From: Papaver somniferum
Taxonomy: Eukaryota > Streptophyta > Magnoliopsida > Ranunculales > Papaveraceae
DNA length: 64,000 nucleotides
NCBI RefSeq assembly: GCF_003573695.1
Contig: NC_039362.1
Location: forward strand, 195,420,827-195,484,826
Direction of reading: 5' to 3'
The notes beneath the pieces were generated by a model. That model saw only the letters and a list, made by a program, of their open reading frames with translations, was not told the origin of the DNA and ran no database searches. Made by a program: the position numbers and the translations under genes. Below are positions 21,787 to 33,938 of this stretch, in pieces (positions within the stretch are counted from its first letter, which is position 1; each line of letters starts with the position of its first letter).

Positions 21787-23905
21787 CACCTTGTTTGTTT
21801 GCAGCTGACTCGGCTTCTGGGTCGGAGTCTAACCCCTAATTTGCGCCGAGTCAGCAGTTAGACTGTTTGTTTTGTAAATTTAGCAACTCTTGACTCGACA
21901 TCTAAGTCGAACCTAACCCCTAACTCAGGCCCTAGGGAGTCAGGCATGGAAATGTTGCTGAGTAGGTGGCTCAAACCCCTGACTCACTAAAATCGACAAG
22001 AATTCCCTCGACGCTTTATATCAAAAAAAAATCATTTCCTTTCTCATTTTTCTTCGTTCATTCTGTCGGAAGCAGAGATGGATGATGAGGAGACAAACCC
22101 TAGATCTATTCTCAACTGATATCTCCTTCACCTCTCTCAACAAATCGAGTAATTTCTATCTCAATCATCACTCTCATCTCATCTTTCCATCTCTTTCAAA
22201 TCATCTGAAAGCTTCTTTTAGAGTCATTCATCATCTTCAGGTATAATTCTTCATCCATACTCATTTTCATATGGATTTTATGTGATTCCGAACATGGGTT
22301 TTTATTAATATTTAATGGTCGAACATGGATTCTTTCATTTTCATATGGGTTTTATTTGATTTAGAAGAAGGGTTTTTATCTAGATTTACTGGTTGAATAT
22401 TTGATGGTGTGTGAAAATGCCCAGGGGAGAAATATAACTGTGCTTGCTAATTATGATAGAACATGGGTCTTTCCTGTTTATAGCTAGGATACTAGACCAT
22501 ACAACTAGGGATTTCATTTTGTTTTTCCTTTTTACAGTTAGGAGAGCAGTACTAGTAGTTTTTGTTTTAGCATATGAGGACCATAGTACACTATCGAACT
22601 GTAATTTTTGTTTTAGCATCTTGGTAACCGGAGTACACTACCGAACTACACTACCCAACTGTAATTTTTGTTTTACCATCTTGGTAACCAGCAATGATAA
22701 TCTAGATGCTAAGGTGGATCCATGTCTCTTGGTAACCAGCAATGATAAAAAAAAATCCCCTACTGTCTCTAGAAAACCCTGTCATTTGTTTAGAAGCATA
22801 ACTTTCCCCTACTGTCTCTAGAAAACCCTGTCATTTGTTTAGAAGCATAACTTTTTGAATGAGAACATGTTACAGAGTGGAATACACACAATCGAATATT
22901 ATGCATGTTGTCCTGGCTTGTTAAATAGTTTGTTATGGATTAGTGATCATTACTTTTGTATGGTGCAGGTAGTAACGTTATCTCATTAGGAAGTCAGTTA
23001 TTGCCATCACTGGATTCTAAAGAAGGTACTACTCTTTCACGTCGGTCTCGTTAACATAGACGTAAAGTCTTCTACTGGCATGTTGCTAATAAGTCAGGGA
23101 TTCAAAAGAGTGGGTTGGTCCAGTCAAATAGTAATGATTTGAGGTAAAAGTAAAAGCGATAGCAATGGTTAACCGTTAAGTGTGTGTTTACAATGTTTTT
23201 GCAAAAGTGTGCATGGATTTAAGCAATAATAATCATGGAAACTCTATACCATGTAGACTTCCTTCTAATCTTGAAAGGCTGTAAGTTGCACAACTGCACA
23301 CTTCTTTCTTATCTGTCAGCGGTGATATATGTTATACAGTATGATTGATGTTTACTGATGTTTGAAAGTACGTAATGCAGAAATCTTTCCCAATGTACTT
23401 TTAATGGACAAATCCCCTATTTCATTTATTTCTAATCGCATCTCTTATGTAAACCACGTTTACCTGTGAGCTTTTCCCTTTTCTTTGGTTTTACTTAGTT
23501 CACCTAGCAGTGTTATACTCTACTCTAATTGGCTCTTATCTGAACAACGTGCTTGTTTCTCCGTGTAGAGACCTCAATCATTTGAGACGAAGGAAATACT
23601 GGTGGATAAAGAAGCAGAAGAAAATGCACCTCACCATATGAACAATTTACGCGATGAGATGGCTAATCTCCTTTAGATTTTATTGTTTCTTTTATATTTT
23701 TAGGACTTTAATCTTTAGATTTTATTATTTTATTATGTCTAATATGTTTAATTCCATCCGAAAGGGAAGTTATTTAGACTGCAATGCAACAATTTGTGAT
23801 GTTTAAGTAACGGTAAATGTTCTGGTTTAAAATGTGCATAAAGGCATTTTTTGTCCTAAAAAATCGAGTCAGCTGAGTCAGATCTGAGTCACAAAACAAG
23901 GCGGT
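21787..23905. mobile_element. DNA transposon with imperfect TIRs, ~2.1 kb, no transposase seen
   Basis: The left end CACCTTGTTTGTTTGCAGC..GACTCGG and the complement of the right end CACCGCCTTGTTTTGTGACTC..GACTCAGCTGACTCG are alike, and GACTCGG/GAGTCAG motifs repeat in both orientations near both ends. The style recalls PIF/Harbinger or hAT elements. No 3- or 8-bp target duplication is convincing, and the right end merges with an exportin-1 exon fragment. Inside are a short leader-like frame (MDDEETNPRSILN), an exact ~50-bp tandem duplication (about 22757-22853) and no transposase. Probably a non-autonomous copy. Confidence 0.6.
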
Positions 23906-24300
23906 GTTCAGGATAGCCTTCAATGTTCTTTGTAATCATCTGAAAATACGGAAGAAAAAAAAGGATACCTTGAACATCAGTTTACAAAACCCGAAGGAAA
24001 GATAAATAGTTCAACAGAGAAAGAGAGCTTCCTCACCCTCAAGGGTACATTCAAAAACAGCTCCAAATATTAGAGGAGCATCCTCTGTAAACACACCTTT
24101 GTACCTACAGCATGAAAACAAATAATCAGGATATCAGGGGGCTGCAGCTGAACCTAGTAACTAATAATTTGAACGACGAAAAATACCTGTAACATGTTCA
24201 ATGCACAGTTAAGAAAATCCACGCTCTGTCATATGCTTGCCCAATAATTTCAACCAATTTCTGCACAAACGAAACTACTCATAAATCTCCAATTTACAAG
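23906..24300 (-). pseudogene. Exportin-1 (XPO1/CRM1) fragment, unit C
   Basis: Three minus-strand pieces match the exportin-1 C-terminal region: LVEIIGQAYDRAWIFL (24285-24200), where intact proteins read WAEIIGQARQSV; RYKGVFTEDAPLIFGAVFECTLE (24113-24035); and MITKNIEGYPEHRL (23950-23906), cut by the DNA transposon. Exons that should lie between the first two are absent. Exportin-1 carries leucine-rich-signal cargo out of the nucleus with RanGTP; that is family knowledge, and this fragment is dead. Confidence 0.8.
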
Positions 24301-26040
24301 AATGCACAAAGTTCTAGTTGAAGAGGATCAATTGGTGTTGAAAATATGAATAGCCCAATGTCATACAAAAAAGTAGACTTCAAAAACAGTTTCTGGGAAA
24401 ACTGGGTATATGAATGCAATTACCTTATCTGAGAATTCTTTGGACTGCACAAGAAGTCATGGATATGATTCTTGAAGCTGGCAGGGTCGTTCTATGAGTC
24501 ATACAGTCAACTACCAGTAAACAGAAGTACTTTTATTCATCATGGTAACCGAAAAGAAATTAAAATTAGTCCGGTAATGATCCCTACCTCTGCCGTAGTC
24601 ATGTTTGGAATGACGAACCCAGAAGCTTAATAGGGTATTCATGAACTAATAGTGTTGTTAGGGTAAGGCACAGATGAGGCTCTGTTAATAAACTAGAGTC
24701 CACCTGCAAATGTTTATATATAAAGTTTAAAACACGTTTCCAAAATTAAATTTTGAATCAGGAAGGAAGTCAAACGGATTATTACCAGGCAAAATAGGAG
24801 GTGCAGGACTGTGCAGGACTAAAACATGTTGCTTGAAACCAGGTTTATGGAATGTATTACTTAGGACCACAAAAATCTCTTGCTTGATTGTGACGAAGTA
24901 AGTCCGGCGGAACAGATTGCAAGTCTCAGAAATATGAAAAATTCTTCAGCATCTCCAACAGGAGGTTGTGCCCAGTTTCAGCGACATCTCTTTCGGTGTT
25001 TCTGAAAGCCCATATAATGAAATTCATGACAACATTGACAAGCTTCAGTTGTTGGTACCCACAAAGAAAGAAGTAAACACAGAATTAAAACAGCGAAATA
25101 AGGAATTCAAGAAGAAAAATAAAGGGTGAAAACGATTATCGACCAACCTAACTCTGACAAAATAATTAGAGCCGGGAGACGATGTTTAGCAGTCGCTGGC
25201 AGTTATGAAAAGAATTCATGGTGGCGTTCAGGATAGTCGTCAAAGTTCTTTGTAACCGTCTGGATATACGGAAAGAAAAAGGCAACTTGAAACATCAGTT
25301 ACGGAACAGGAAGGTGAGATGGATTAATAGTTCAACAGAGAAAGAGAGCTTCTTCACCCACAAGGGTGCATTCGAAAACAGCTTCACATATGGGAGGAAC
25401 ATCCTCAGTCATCACACCTTTGTATCTACAACAGGAAAATAAATCAATCAGGAAATCGAGGTGGCGATAGTTGAAGCTATTAAGTAGTAATTTGACAATC
25501 GTAAAACACCTGCAATATGTTCAATACAGTCCGGATCACAACTTGATCCTTCAGAAATTCCACACTCTGTCATGTCTGTCCAATAATTTCAGCCCATTTC
25601 TGCACAACATAAGGGTACTCATAAATCACAAAGCTATATAAAAAACATATAATAAGAACAAAAAGATGCACCAAAGAACAACAATTACACCATAAAAACA
25701 TAACTCGAAATCTCACCTGTAGTTGTTCATGAACTTCTTGTTGTGCCGGGATCAAGTTGCAGATAGATAAGAACCTCCCAGCACTGCATAAACTGCCTCT
25801 TGTTAATCTTCAAAATTTTCCCAACTTGTTCAACTATAACTAGCCATCTTAACCTTTAAAGAAGAACTACAGAAGTCAGTATATAAATGTATAAATAAAT
25901 TAGCCATCTTAACTAAGAGCAGATAACTTACTGACTCATAAAATGTATGAAACTGCTGAGGCTCGAGATCCACAATTGTATTGGGAAGGCCTGTCAGAAG
26001 CACAGATACTAAAAGCTCGCTCTCTCCAACCTGCATGCAA
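24301..26040 (-). pseudogene. Exportin-1 (XPO1/CRM1) fragment, unit A
   Basis: The longest collinear run, on the minus strand. MQVGESELLVSVLLTGLPNT..FHTFYESV lies at 26036-25925. VVQKWAEIIGQT is followed by an in-frame TGA, then QSVEFLKDQVVIRTVLNILQ (25610-25508). RYKGVMTEDVPPICEAVFECTL lies at 25440-25365, TKNFDDYPERHHEFFS with a stop then LPALIILSE at 25270-25145, and LKLV..FIIWAFRNTERDVAETGHNLLLEMLKNF at 25045-24940. TFHKPGFKQHVLVLH, LTEP..EYPIKLLGSSF and DPASFKNHIHDFLVQSKEFSDK follow (24860, 24715-24600, 24500-24425). Exons between LNILQ and YKGV are missing. Stops and frameshifts occur throughout. Confidence 0.9.
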
Positions 26041-26069
26041 AATCAGAAGCAAACTGTCACTCCTAACCA

Positions 26070-27720
26070 CCAATGGGTGTTAAGCATTCTACAGGAGAAA
26101 AACACCTGATGGGCAAAACAATCACTCCTCTGAGGCTCTTCTTCTCTCTATATAGCATTAGCTGCCTCCTCAGCATAAAGATCCGTGTTATCCTGCAAAT
26201 TGGCAAAACCAACCAAAATTACTACTCAAGCTCATTTATCTACACGTCTAGTTTGAAGAGGATCAATTGGTGCTGAAATTATGAATAGCTCAATCTCCTA
26301 CAAAAGAGTAGACTTTGCAAACACTTTCTAGGAAGATGGAGTATTTAAATGCAATTACCTTGTCTGAGAATTCTTTGGACTGCATAAGTCACGGATATGT
26401 TTCTTGAAACTGGTAGGTTGAGCCCAGTTTCAGCGAAATTTCTTTGGATGTTTCTGAAAGCCCATATAATGGAATCCATGACGAGCTTCAGTTGTTAGTA
26501 TGCATAGAGAGACAGATGAATAGTTCAACAGAGAGAGGGTATATTCAATTGCAGCTTCAAATATGCGAGGAACATCCTCTGTAATCACACCTTTGTACCT
26601 ACAGTATGAAAACAAATAAATCAGAAAATTGAGGTGGACAAAAGCTAAGAGAGACCGTCAAACTTAATCCTGATATGAAGTCAAATTGTTAGTTTAAACC
26701 TACGAATAGCAGGAAAATTCCTGACTACACTTGACAACAGTATAATGAAAATAAAATCGAAACAAGAAAGAGGGAAGCTAATGTGGAGTATACTATGGTA
26801 TAGAAACTAACTTGTTTATGATTGTTGCAAACACAGAAAGAACTTCAGACTCCCTCTTTTCAGGCGAACTCCTCGCATAATCACCAAGAACAGGATCCAT
26901 CATTTGCGGCACAAACTGCTCTCAATTTGGGTTGATCTTCAGCCTTGTCCAAAAAAGCTCCAATGAGCTCGAGAGTCTCCCTTTTCACTGATCTGCTTGG
27001 ACAAATCGTTTTAGTTGAATTACCAAAATATTAACAAGAGAATAGTGTTAAATAAATGAGAGAGAGAGTGAGACAGTGTGTGTACGTGTGCTGTCATTAA
27101 CCGGGTCTCGCTCTTACCGTGGAAGTTTTACGTAGGAAGCTTTTGACGAAAAGGGTCCGCCCTCGCGATACTACTAGGAATAAGCTCACTGGCGCTGCAC
27201 ATTATGTTGAACAGTCACAAAGAAAATCAGATCGGCTTACTTATACAACAAAAAGTGATATATTAAAACAAATGAGTGTGTTGAAATTCATAATCCACAA
27301 GTGCTAATCATCATGCAAGTAAAGATTTTCGAATCGAGAGTACATGTAAGTAGACAAGAAATACCTGTACACATTCAGCATGCCCAAAAAGATCAACGAT
27401 ATTTGTGGTAAGAAAAGCGTTCCCAGTGCAGTAGAACCTGCCTGTCAAGTTGCAGTGGAAAGTATAAAATCAATATCACATTGCAGAACAAGTGATTCTC
27501 CAACTTTTCAAGTCAATTATAAATGCCCCCTCGAAAATACGAAGCATGTTGACAGATGAAGATAGTAACTAGTAATTTGACAAATAAAAAATACTTACAA
27601 TACAGTCAATACAGTCCGGAGCACATTTTGATCCTTCAGAAAGTCCACGCTCTGGGGTGTTGCTCGCCCAACAATTTCAACAAGGAAGATTTGAGTATTT
27701 AAATGCAGTCCAGGCCCTTC
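26070..27720 (-). pseudogene. Exportin-1 (XPO1/CRM1) fragment, unit B
   Basis: Minus-strand blocks in exportin-1 order: EIVGRATPQSVDFLKDQNVLRTVL (27685-27600); LGTLFLPQISLIFLGMLNVYR (27440-27365); a frameshifted SELIPSSIA..DPF exon (27205-27116); RSVKRETLELIGAFLDKAEDQP then, after a frameshift, MMDPVLGDYARSSPEKRESEVLSVFATIINK (27000-26812); RYKGVITEDVPRIFEAAIEYTL (26604-26540); MDSIIWAFRNIQRNFAETGLNL (26485-26420); MQSKEFSDK (26393-26365); DNTDLYAEEAAN (26185-26150). This unit keeps exons missing from unit A. Several splice sites and frames are broken. Confidence 0.9.
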
Positions 27721-27831
27721 AGAAACTAACAACAATTATTAATTAAGGTCATTTATCTACACATCTAGTTTGAAGAGGCTCAATTGGTGCTGAAATTATG
27801 AATGGCTCAATGTCGAACAAAATACCCTTGG

Positions 27832-28112
27832 AGGTTATAATACACAGCCTTCAAGTTGAGTGAACTGAGATTTAATTGAAACACCAGAGGCACGTAATGC
27901 TGGTTCAGTATCATCGCTGATGGTTTTCATTGCCTGCCCAAATAAACAACTTGTTATCCATCACGATAATTGTAAAGTGCCTAAGGTCATAAAAACATCT
28001 TCGTCAAGGGGAGACCTACCTCAGCCAAAGCCTGCAATTCTTTCTTGAGGCTTCTATCTTGATTTTCAATGAGTGAAGATCTCTGGTGAATGGACAAGGC
28101 CTTCATACAGCG
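27832..28112 (-). pseudogene. Two exons of an unidentified coiled-coil-like protein
   Basis: On the minus strand, an exon at 28112-28020 (acceptor CCTTGCAG, donor GAG|GTAGG) and an exon at 27933-27832 (acceptor TTTGGGCAG) join in frame. They read RCMKALSIHQRSSLIENQDR..LKKELQALAE then AMKTISDDTEPALRASGVS..SQFTQLE, ending in TAA. The charged, heptad-like pattern suggests a coiled coil. I do not recognise the family. The pieces stand directly upstream of the exportin-1 fragments, so they may be the tail of a neighbouring gene, or the whole block may be captured or chimeric. No start or further exons were found upstream. Confidence 0.5.
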
Positions 28113-30045
28113 CTGCAAGGATACGAAGGTACAAAGCTACACAAACACAAATAAACATCATCAATCATCATCATTGTACTGAAAGAAATTCGCAAAATAA
28201 TATAGGGCTGAAATTATCTTCTCACCTCAATTGGATTGCAAGTCGGTCACTGTACCTACATTATTGTGATGTAGCTTCTCCTGACTGAAAAGCACTACAA
28301 AAATTGCATTTGATAAATATTACTTTGCCGGTTCTTTGGTTTTCATATCGGTATCACTTACTCTGTACTTATCTCTCTCAAATAACTATGAGCAAAAGCA
28401 TAAAATAGGGATCATACTATATGGGTCAGTTGAAATATGTCTATCAGCTTTTCATGGGTTCAGAAAAGAACTTCAAAACCAGCACTACGAACCAGATATT
28501 TTCCTAAAGAACCTGGTGGTGCCTTTAAAAGACTGCATATGAACTATACAACAGTCGGTGACACTTAACCCGTACAAAAATTTACACAACACTTGAAATT
28601 CACGTATCATCTAGTCACTCCCCTTTTAGAAAGCATTTTATCAAACTCAAACCACCAAAAAATTAAAACGGTCCTATTTCAACTCATTAGAAAATCAGCA
28701 CTTTAGAAAGTGAGTACTTTAGCCATTTAAATACCAGTAACTCGAAATTTTTACAGCATGAAATATGATCCCAAGACAGCTAAACAAAGATAATCATCCA
28801 TCCCCAAAACTTACAGAAGTTCACTTTTCAAACATGCAAGAATAAATTTTAGCTTTCAATCGAACTCACACAGTAAACATCATAATCAACACCTCAGTAA
28901 TCAAGATCTACCATATGTCAATCATATACCTTGTAATCAAAAATAAAAACCCTAAATGACAAAATCTACACTACCACAGTAATTATATGCATGTAAAACA
29001 AACCAATCCAAAATTAAACCCCTAGATTATTTATTTTTGAAGCATTACCAAAACAAAACAAAACAAAATAAGGAAATAGAAAATGGAATTGAAAACTTAC
29101 TTTTTGATATTTTTAGTTTTAAATTGTTGATTTTCAGTGGGGATGGACTAAAAGTTTCAGACCTAACTGTCTGCTTGTGGATAAGGATGAACCAAAATAT
29201 CTTGGATCTAAAACTCCTACTCTGTCACTCACTCTAAAAGAAGGGTTAGTAGGTGAAAACATTGAAGATAAACTTCACATACGGACACGTGTGAGTTAAA
29301 TCGGTAAGTTTGACCAAAGAAATTTGTTTCCGGTTGACCCCAGTCTACTCTTTAATGATTGAGCCTTGGACTTCAGAGATTAGGAGACGTTTTCAGCCCA
29401 ATTGGACATGGTTGGGCAGGTCGGGCTACAGCTAATACCAACTACCAACCCTATTATGGTTGGTTTTTATTTGAACCTTTTTTTTTTTTGGGGGCTACTC
29501 TATTTTGGAGGGGACTATTATATGATAAGAATGTCTACCGTATATTTATAAGGATGTTCTAAAATGTAGAAATGACTAACCTATTTTTAACCTAATTAAA
29601 ATTAAAACTAATCTAATAAATATACACATATATATATGACCTAATCTAATAAATCATTAACAAAACAAAATCAAAATCAAAACTATAACAAATCCATAAT
29701 TTTTAGTTTTTCACAAATCCGCTACTATTAGAGGGTTCATTTTCTTCTCTTCTTTCCGCTTCGTCGTCTGAATTCAAAGAAATTTCCACAAACCCATTAC
29801 TTGGTTGAAAAAATGAGTAGTAATCATCAAAATGAGTTGAAAATGGAAGTTTCCACAGAAAATACTTCAGAATGTGCTAGCTGATTTTCTTTTCTTGTAA
29901 TTTTCTTTTTCAATTTTAATTTTTTCTGAATTTTGGTTGTAAACATTTCTGTTCTTTTATTAATAAAAATTGGAGATTCAGCAAAACAAAACAAAAATGG
30001 AAGTTGCAAAGAGAAATTCCGCTAGGAAATATGTGAAACAGTTTG
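28113..30045. other. No gene supported
   Basis: AT-rich sequence with A-rich simple runs (AAAACAAAACAAAAC near 29045), a T-run at 29478-29490 and only short open frames without recognisable content. Confidence 0.5.
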
Positions 30046-30510
30046 TCGAATTAGCCGAACTCAGATTTAATGGATTTTTTTCTTTCGGAGAAAAGTTGTT
30101 TACCTCGCAATTTATTTATCCCATCCGAACTTTTAGTTCGGTTACTTCGATATTTTTTTTCATTTTTTTCCTAGCCGAACTTTTAGTTCGGTTATGTCGC
30201 AATTTTTTTCTCCTAACCGAACTTTTCTCTGAAAACCTATATGGTGAGTTCGGTTATGTCAAATAATTTTTTCCAGACGAACTTTTAGTTCGGTTACGCC
30301 GCAACTTTTTTTCATATTTTTTTCTAGCCGAACTTTTATTTCTCTTACGTCGCAATTTTTTTCTCCTAACCAAACTTTTCTCTGAAAGTAAAAAAAACTC
30401 CATTAAAGCTGAGTTCGGCTACCTGTGTTTTCAGAAACATTAGCCGAACTACACTTGCAGATGACTTCGGCTACCTGTTCTTCAGATATCGTAGCCGAAC
30501 TTTATTTCCA
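30046..30510. repeat. Cluster of palindromic CCGAAC/GTTCGG repeats
   Basis: The palindromic core CCGAACTTTTAGTTCGG or its half-sites recurs about twelve times over 460 bases, separated by T-rich spacers that include GTCGCAATTTTTTTCTCCTAACC twice. In the 5' part full palindromes dominate. Toward 30410-30510 the half-sites alternate as GTTCGGCTACCTG and TAGCCGAACT. No coding sequence. The arrangement is irregular, not a strict tandem array. Confidence 0.8.
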
Positions 30511-33149
30511 TGGACGAAATCAGTTCATAAATTTTTCATTTTTCATTGTTTTTGGCCAATTCAAGCAACATTAACTAAATTTGAAGTATACCTAAGTACT
30601 CGAAACCTTCATTTCAAAATCAACCATCTTAAAACAAAACAAAACCAAAACCCTCTTCTTCTCCTCAAAAATTATTCTTCTAAAAACACTCGACTAATTA
30701 ATCTAACCTCACTAATCACTTATTAATTTAACTCAATTATTAGCTAATCATTACAATAACTAATCATTACCCTAACTAATTTAAGTAAAAAGGGTAAATT
30801 TGGTATTAACATAAATACTTAAATAAGGGGTGACTTATAATCACTTCAAATATCCACCAAAAAAAAGTAGAAATTAACACTTAATCCCATATTAGTTGGG
30901 CTTTAGACACTCTAGTCCTGCGCCCTCAAGCCTAGTACTAGGAGATCCAAATCTACCAAATGTAGAACGAGTTAATCATTTTCCAAACGATTCAGTCCAA
31001 AATGAATCCTTTAGATGACAAAAGTAACCTTCGTACAAAATCAAAAGTAGTTTGTTCCTAATCCTAGGTAGTTCATTTCTTCTCTCTTCTCGTTTCTGAA
31101 ATGAATTAGGTTCCGTCGACGGAAAAACCTGAAAGCAAGTCTCAACAAGTTTTGGTATAAATCAGCGGAGTTAGAATTCGTAAATTGAGTCTAAGAAAAC
31201 GTTAATCGATTTAATCTCCATCTTCAAACCAAAATCTGAGTATCAATGCTTGAATCCGACATCATCAACATTTGTTCTCGAAGAATTAGCTGAAACTGTA
31301 TAGAAGATAGAAGAAATCACCAACAACAATTGCAACAAAAATGTTTAGGAACAACAATTACTGATAGAGTTCCAATTTTTCTTCGCCTTCATCATCGATT
31401 AGGTTTTCTGCTACTCCATATTTGAGTCATCATTTCAATGGAAATGATTGTCGACGGATTTGTCAGATGAGATATAAAGAAAGGTAAGCGACGAGCATAT
31501 CTTGTTGATACATTATCTCTTGTAATCTTTCCTACCAATTTTGATTTTCTTTATGTGATTTACTGTCTCTTTTATAGATTTTGGGGTTCGAGATTCGGTA
31601 GGTTTGGATACTCTAGTCCTTATGCAGATTTAATATTTGTATTAGATGTTTTAGGTTAGGAATCAAACACATGTCAGATTGAAAATGCTTAGACATTAAT
31701 TGAGAGGTTTAGCTTTAAAAACCCCTGTTTGTTATCTTTTTAGGTTTTGATTTTACAGTTCACTTCTTATTTATAAATTTCAAGTGAAAATCTTGCAAAG
31801 AACATAACTATATTGCAAATTTAGGGTGTTATGTCTTGGAGAGATTTTGAAAGACATAATTTCAATGAAACAAAATGATCTGATTTTATTTTTTTCTTAA
31901 ATCATAAATTTGGATGATTAATTACCAAATTGTCACAAAATAGAGCTAAGGCTATCCATTTGTGTTGGTTACTGCCTCACATGGATTAGGATTTACTTGC
32001 AAAACTAAGAGTTTGTGCAAGCAGAACATGTATGTGGAGGGTATTCCCCTAATTCCGGCAGCTGAAACATGAAACCGTCAGCTTAATTACCAGACATACA
32101 TAGGGATATATTTCAGTGTAAAACAATACTCCTATAGATAATATCTTGTAACTCTTCATCCCCCTACTCGATAACTTTCTCTGTTGATTGATGATGCATT
32201 TTTATATGTTATTGCAGATTTGTCAAGGTGGACTCGAGGATGACCCAGTTTTGTCCATGTAGGTGATAGCAGCTTTGACTGTGGGCCACCTAAACTAGGT
32301 CATTACTCATTTATGTCCATTCTATTTCTTGATTATTCTTGGTTAAGAAATGTCCAGTTGTCCTACACACTGAATTCATATGCTCAATATAGCTCGTTTC
32401 AATTAGTATGTCAATTTCTTTCCTCAGCTGTTGGGATATAGGATGTGTTTTATGAGAGAGTGGTCCTAAACCTTGTTTTGGTCGAGTTTAATTGCAAACG
32501 TTTCAAACAACTATCGACAAACATTTTAGACAGTATAATTAAAGATACGCTCATCAATGTTAATTATGTCGTACGTGCAAACTTTGTACATACAAGCAGT
32601 AGCTAGTAAATTACATCTGCAGTAACACTAAAAGCAATAAAACTAAAAGCAATAAACAAATGGTATGTGTTTGTTTGTCGTTATGGTCAGTATAAAAAAG
32701 TAATTTCCTAGAGTTGATAAGGACTAGAAGAAAGAAGAGTGTAGTAGTAAAGTAAAGATTACAGGGTGGTCAGATTTGGAAGGGGACGTACGTTTTTCAT
32801 TTTGACTCACAGTTGGTATAGTCTCCGACAACTCTATCTTTGTGCCATGGTGTTGGTGGTCATTTCTGAGGGTAGGGGCCGTTACCATTTGCATATTATT
32901 GATAGATTTCTACTTTCTTGCATTCAGAATAGATGACCCCCCACCACCACCACCTTAAGACAACTTAAATTCTTCATTCTCCCCATGGACTGATAGTCAA
33001 TGACATAACAGAGACAGACATGCATATGAAATGTAAATGTAAAAGCTATCATCTTCCTTTTCTCTTCTTTCCATAGTTACACATCCAGTCGTTTTCTTAC
33101 AAAAGATTTCTTATCTCTATTTCTCTGCAAGAATCGAATATTATATATG
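30511..33149. other. No gene supported; isolated exon-like block at 32220-32266
   Basis: Mostly AT-rich. A short block at 32220-32266 has a good acceptor (TTATTGCAG) and reads ICQGGLEDDPVLSM then TAG. It could be an exon of the unidentified gene downstream, but the link is unproven. Confidence 0.4.
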
Positions 33150-33212
33150 TTGGTGTACATAGTTGTACACTTGTTGATTGCCAATGTGTACATAATTGTA
33201 TACCGGTTGATT
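33150..33212. repeat. GTGTACATAGTTGTACAC palindromic repeat, cluster 1
   Basis: Two units of about 31 bp, each with GTGTACATA(G/A)TTGTA(C/T)AC-type palindromic core followed by TTGTTGATT or CGGTTGATT. Confidence 0.8.
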
Positions 33213-33465
33213 TTTATTGCTATGATAATAGTATCATTTATAGAGGTATTAAGACGGAGAATTTGTTACTTGATCATGGGAATAGGGTCTGTCCTTTTTG
33301 ATAGTCCTTTCAGTTCTAAGTCTTGGTCTTTTTGGTAACATTCTTTAGCAATTGGTACTGCTAGCTACATTCTTAATTTTTAGTTTAAGTTACAACAAAA
33401 TGGAGTTTTAGATGAGTGGATTTGGTTTACCACGAAGCTAGTTACTGACCTTCCTCGCATGACAG

Positions 33466-33938
33466 GGCCCAGGCCGTTGGTTGGCTGCCAATAAGGTCAT
33501 TCCGGAAAAATACATTAGCGACTACTACAAAGACCAGCGAGGAAGTAGATGGAAAACCTGGTTCCAGTGCTTTGTATGTCAAGGTCAGCATGGATGGTGC
33601 CCCTTATCTGCGAAAGTTGGACTTGAGAACTTACTAAGAGTATTATGAGCTATCTTTTTCTCTTGACAAGATGTTCAGCTGCTTCATTATTGGTAAATTA
33701 TTTTGTATTCCCGACTGCAAGAACCTTAAACCTAGTATTTAATTTTTGACACTTCAAAAGCCTTTGTTTTCATGGATTGGTGATTTTTTTTCTGTATGCC
33801 TCAGGTCAATGTGGGCCGCATGGGGCTCTTGGGAGAGAAAACAAGCATAGGGATTTTCTACATGGATCAGAATATGTTCTAGCATATGAGGATAAGGATG
33901 GAGATTGGAAGCAAGTGGGAGATGTGCCTTGGGAGTAG
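33466..33938 (+). pseudogene. Aux/IAA auxin-response repressor pseudogene, domains II-IV
   Basis: Exon 33466-33692 (acceptor CATGACAG) reads [16 protein letters not shown], then [21 protein letters not shown], an in-frame TAA, and EYYELSFSLDKMFSCFIIG with donor GTAAAT. Exon 33805-33938 (acceptor GCCTCAG) joins in frame: [33 protein letters not shown] and VGDVPWE, then TAG where intact proteins continue for ~20 residues. Aux/IAA proteins repress ARF factors until auxin and TIR1/AFB trigger their destruction through the degron GWPPV/I. Here the degron reads GWLPI. Domain I with its LxLxL motif is not found. The internal stop and truncation show a dead copy. Confidence 0.92.

Noticed and set aside
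21787..23905. Autonomous transposase gene inside the TIR element
   Set aside because: No DDE or Myb/SANT-like sequence readable in any frame.
27119..27307. Plus-strand 62-codon frame
   Set aside because: Antisense of an exportin-1 exon fragment on the minus strand.
30970..31500. 5' leader and first exon of a gene ahead of the Aux/IAA relic
   Set aside because: Only a short MEMIVDGFVR frame that stops at once; no conserved exon found.
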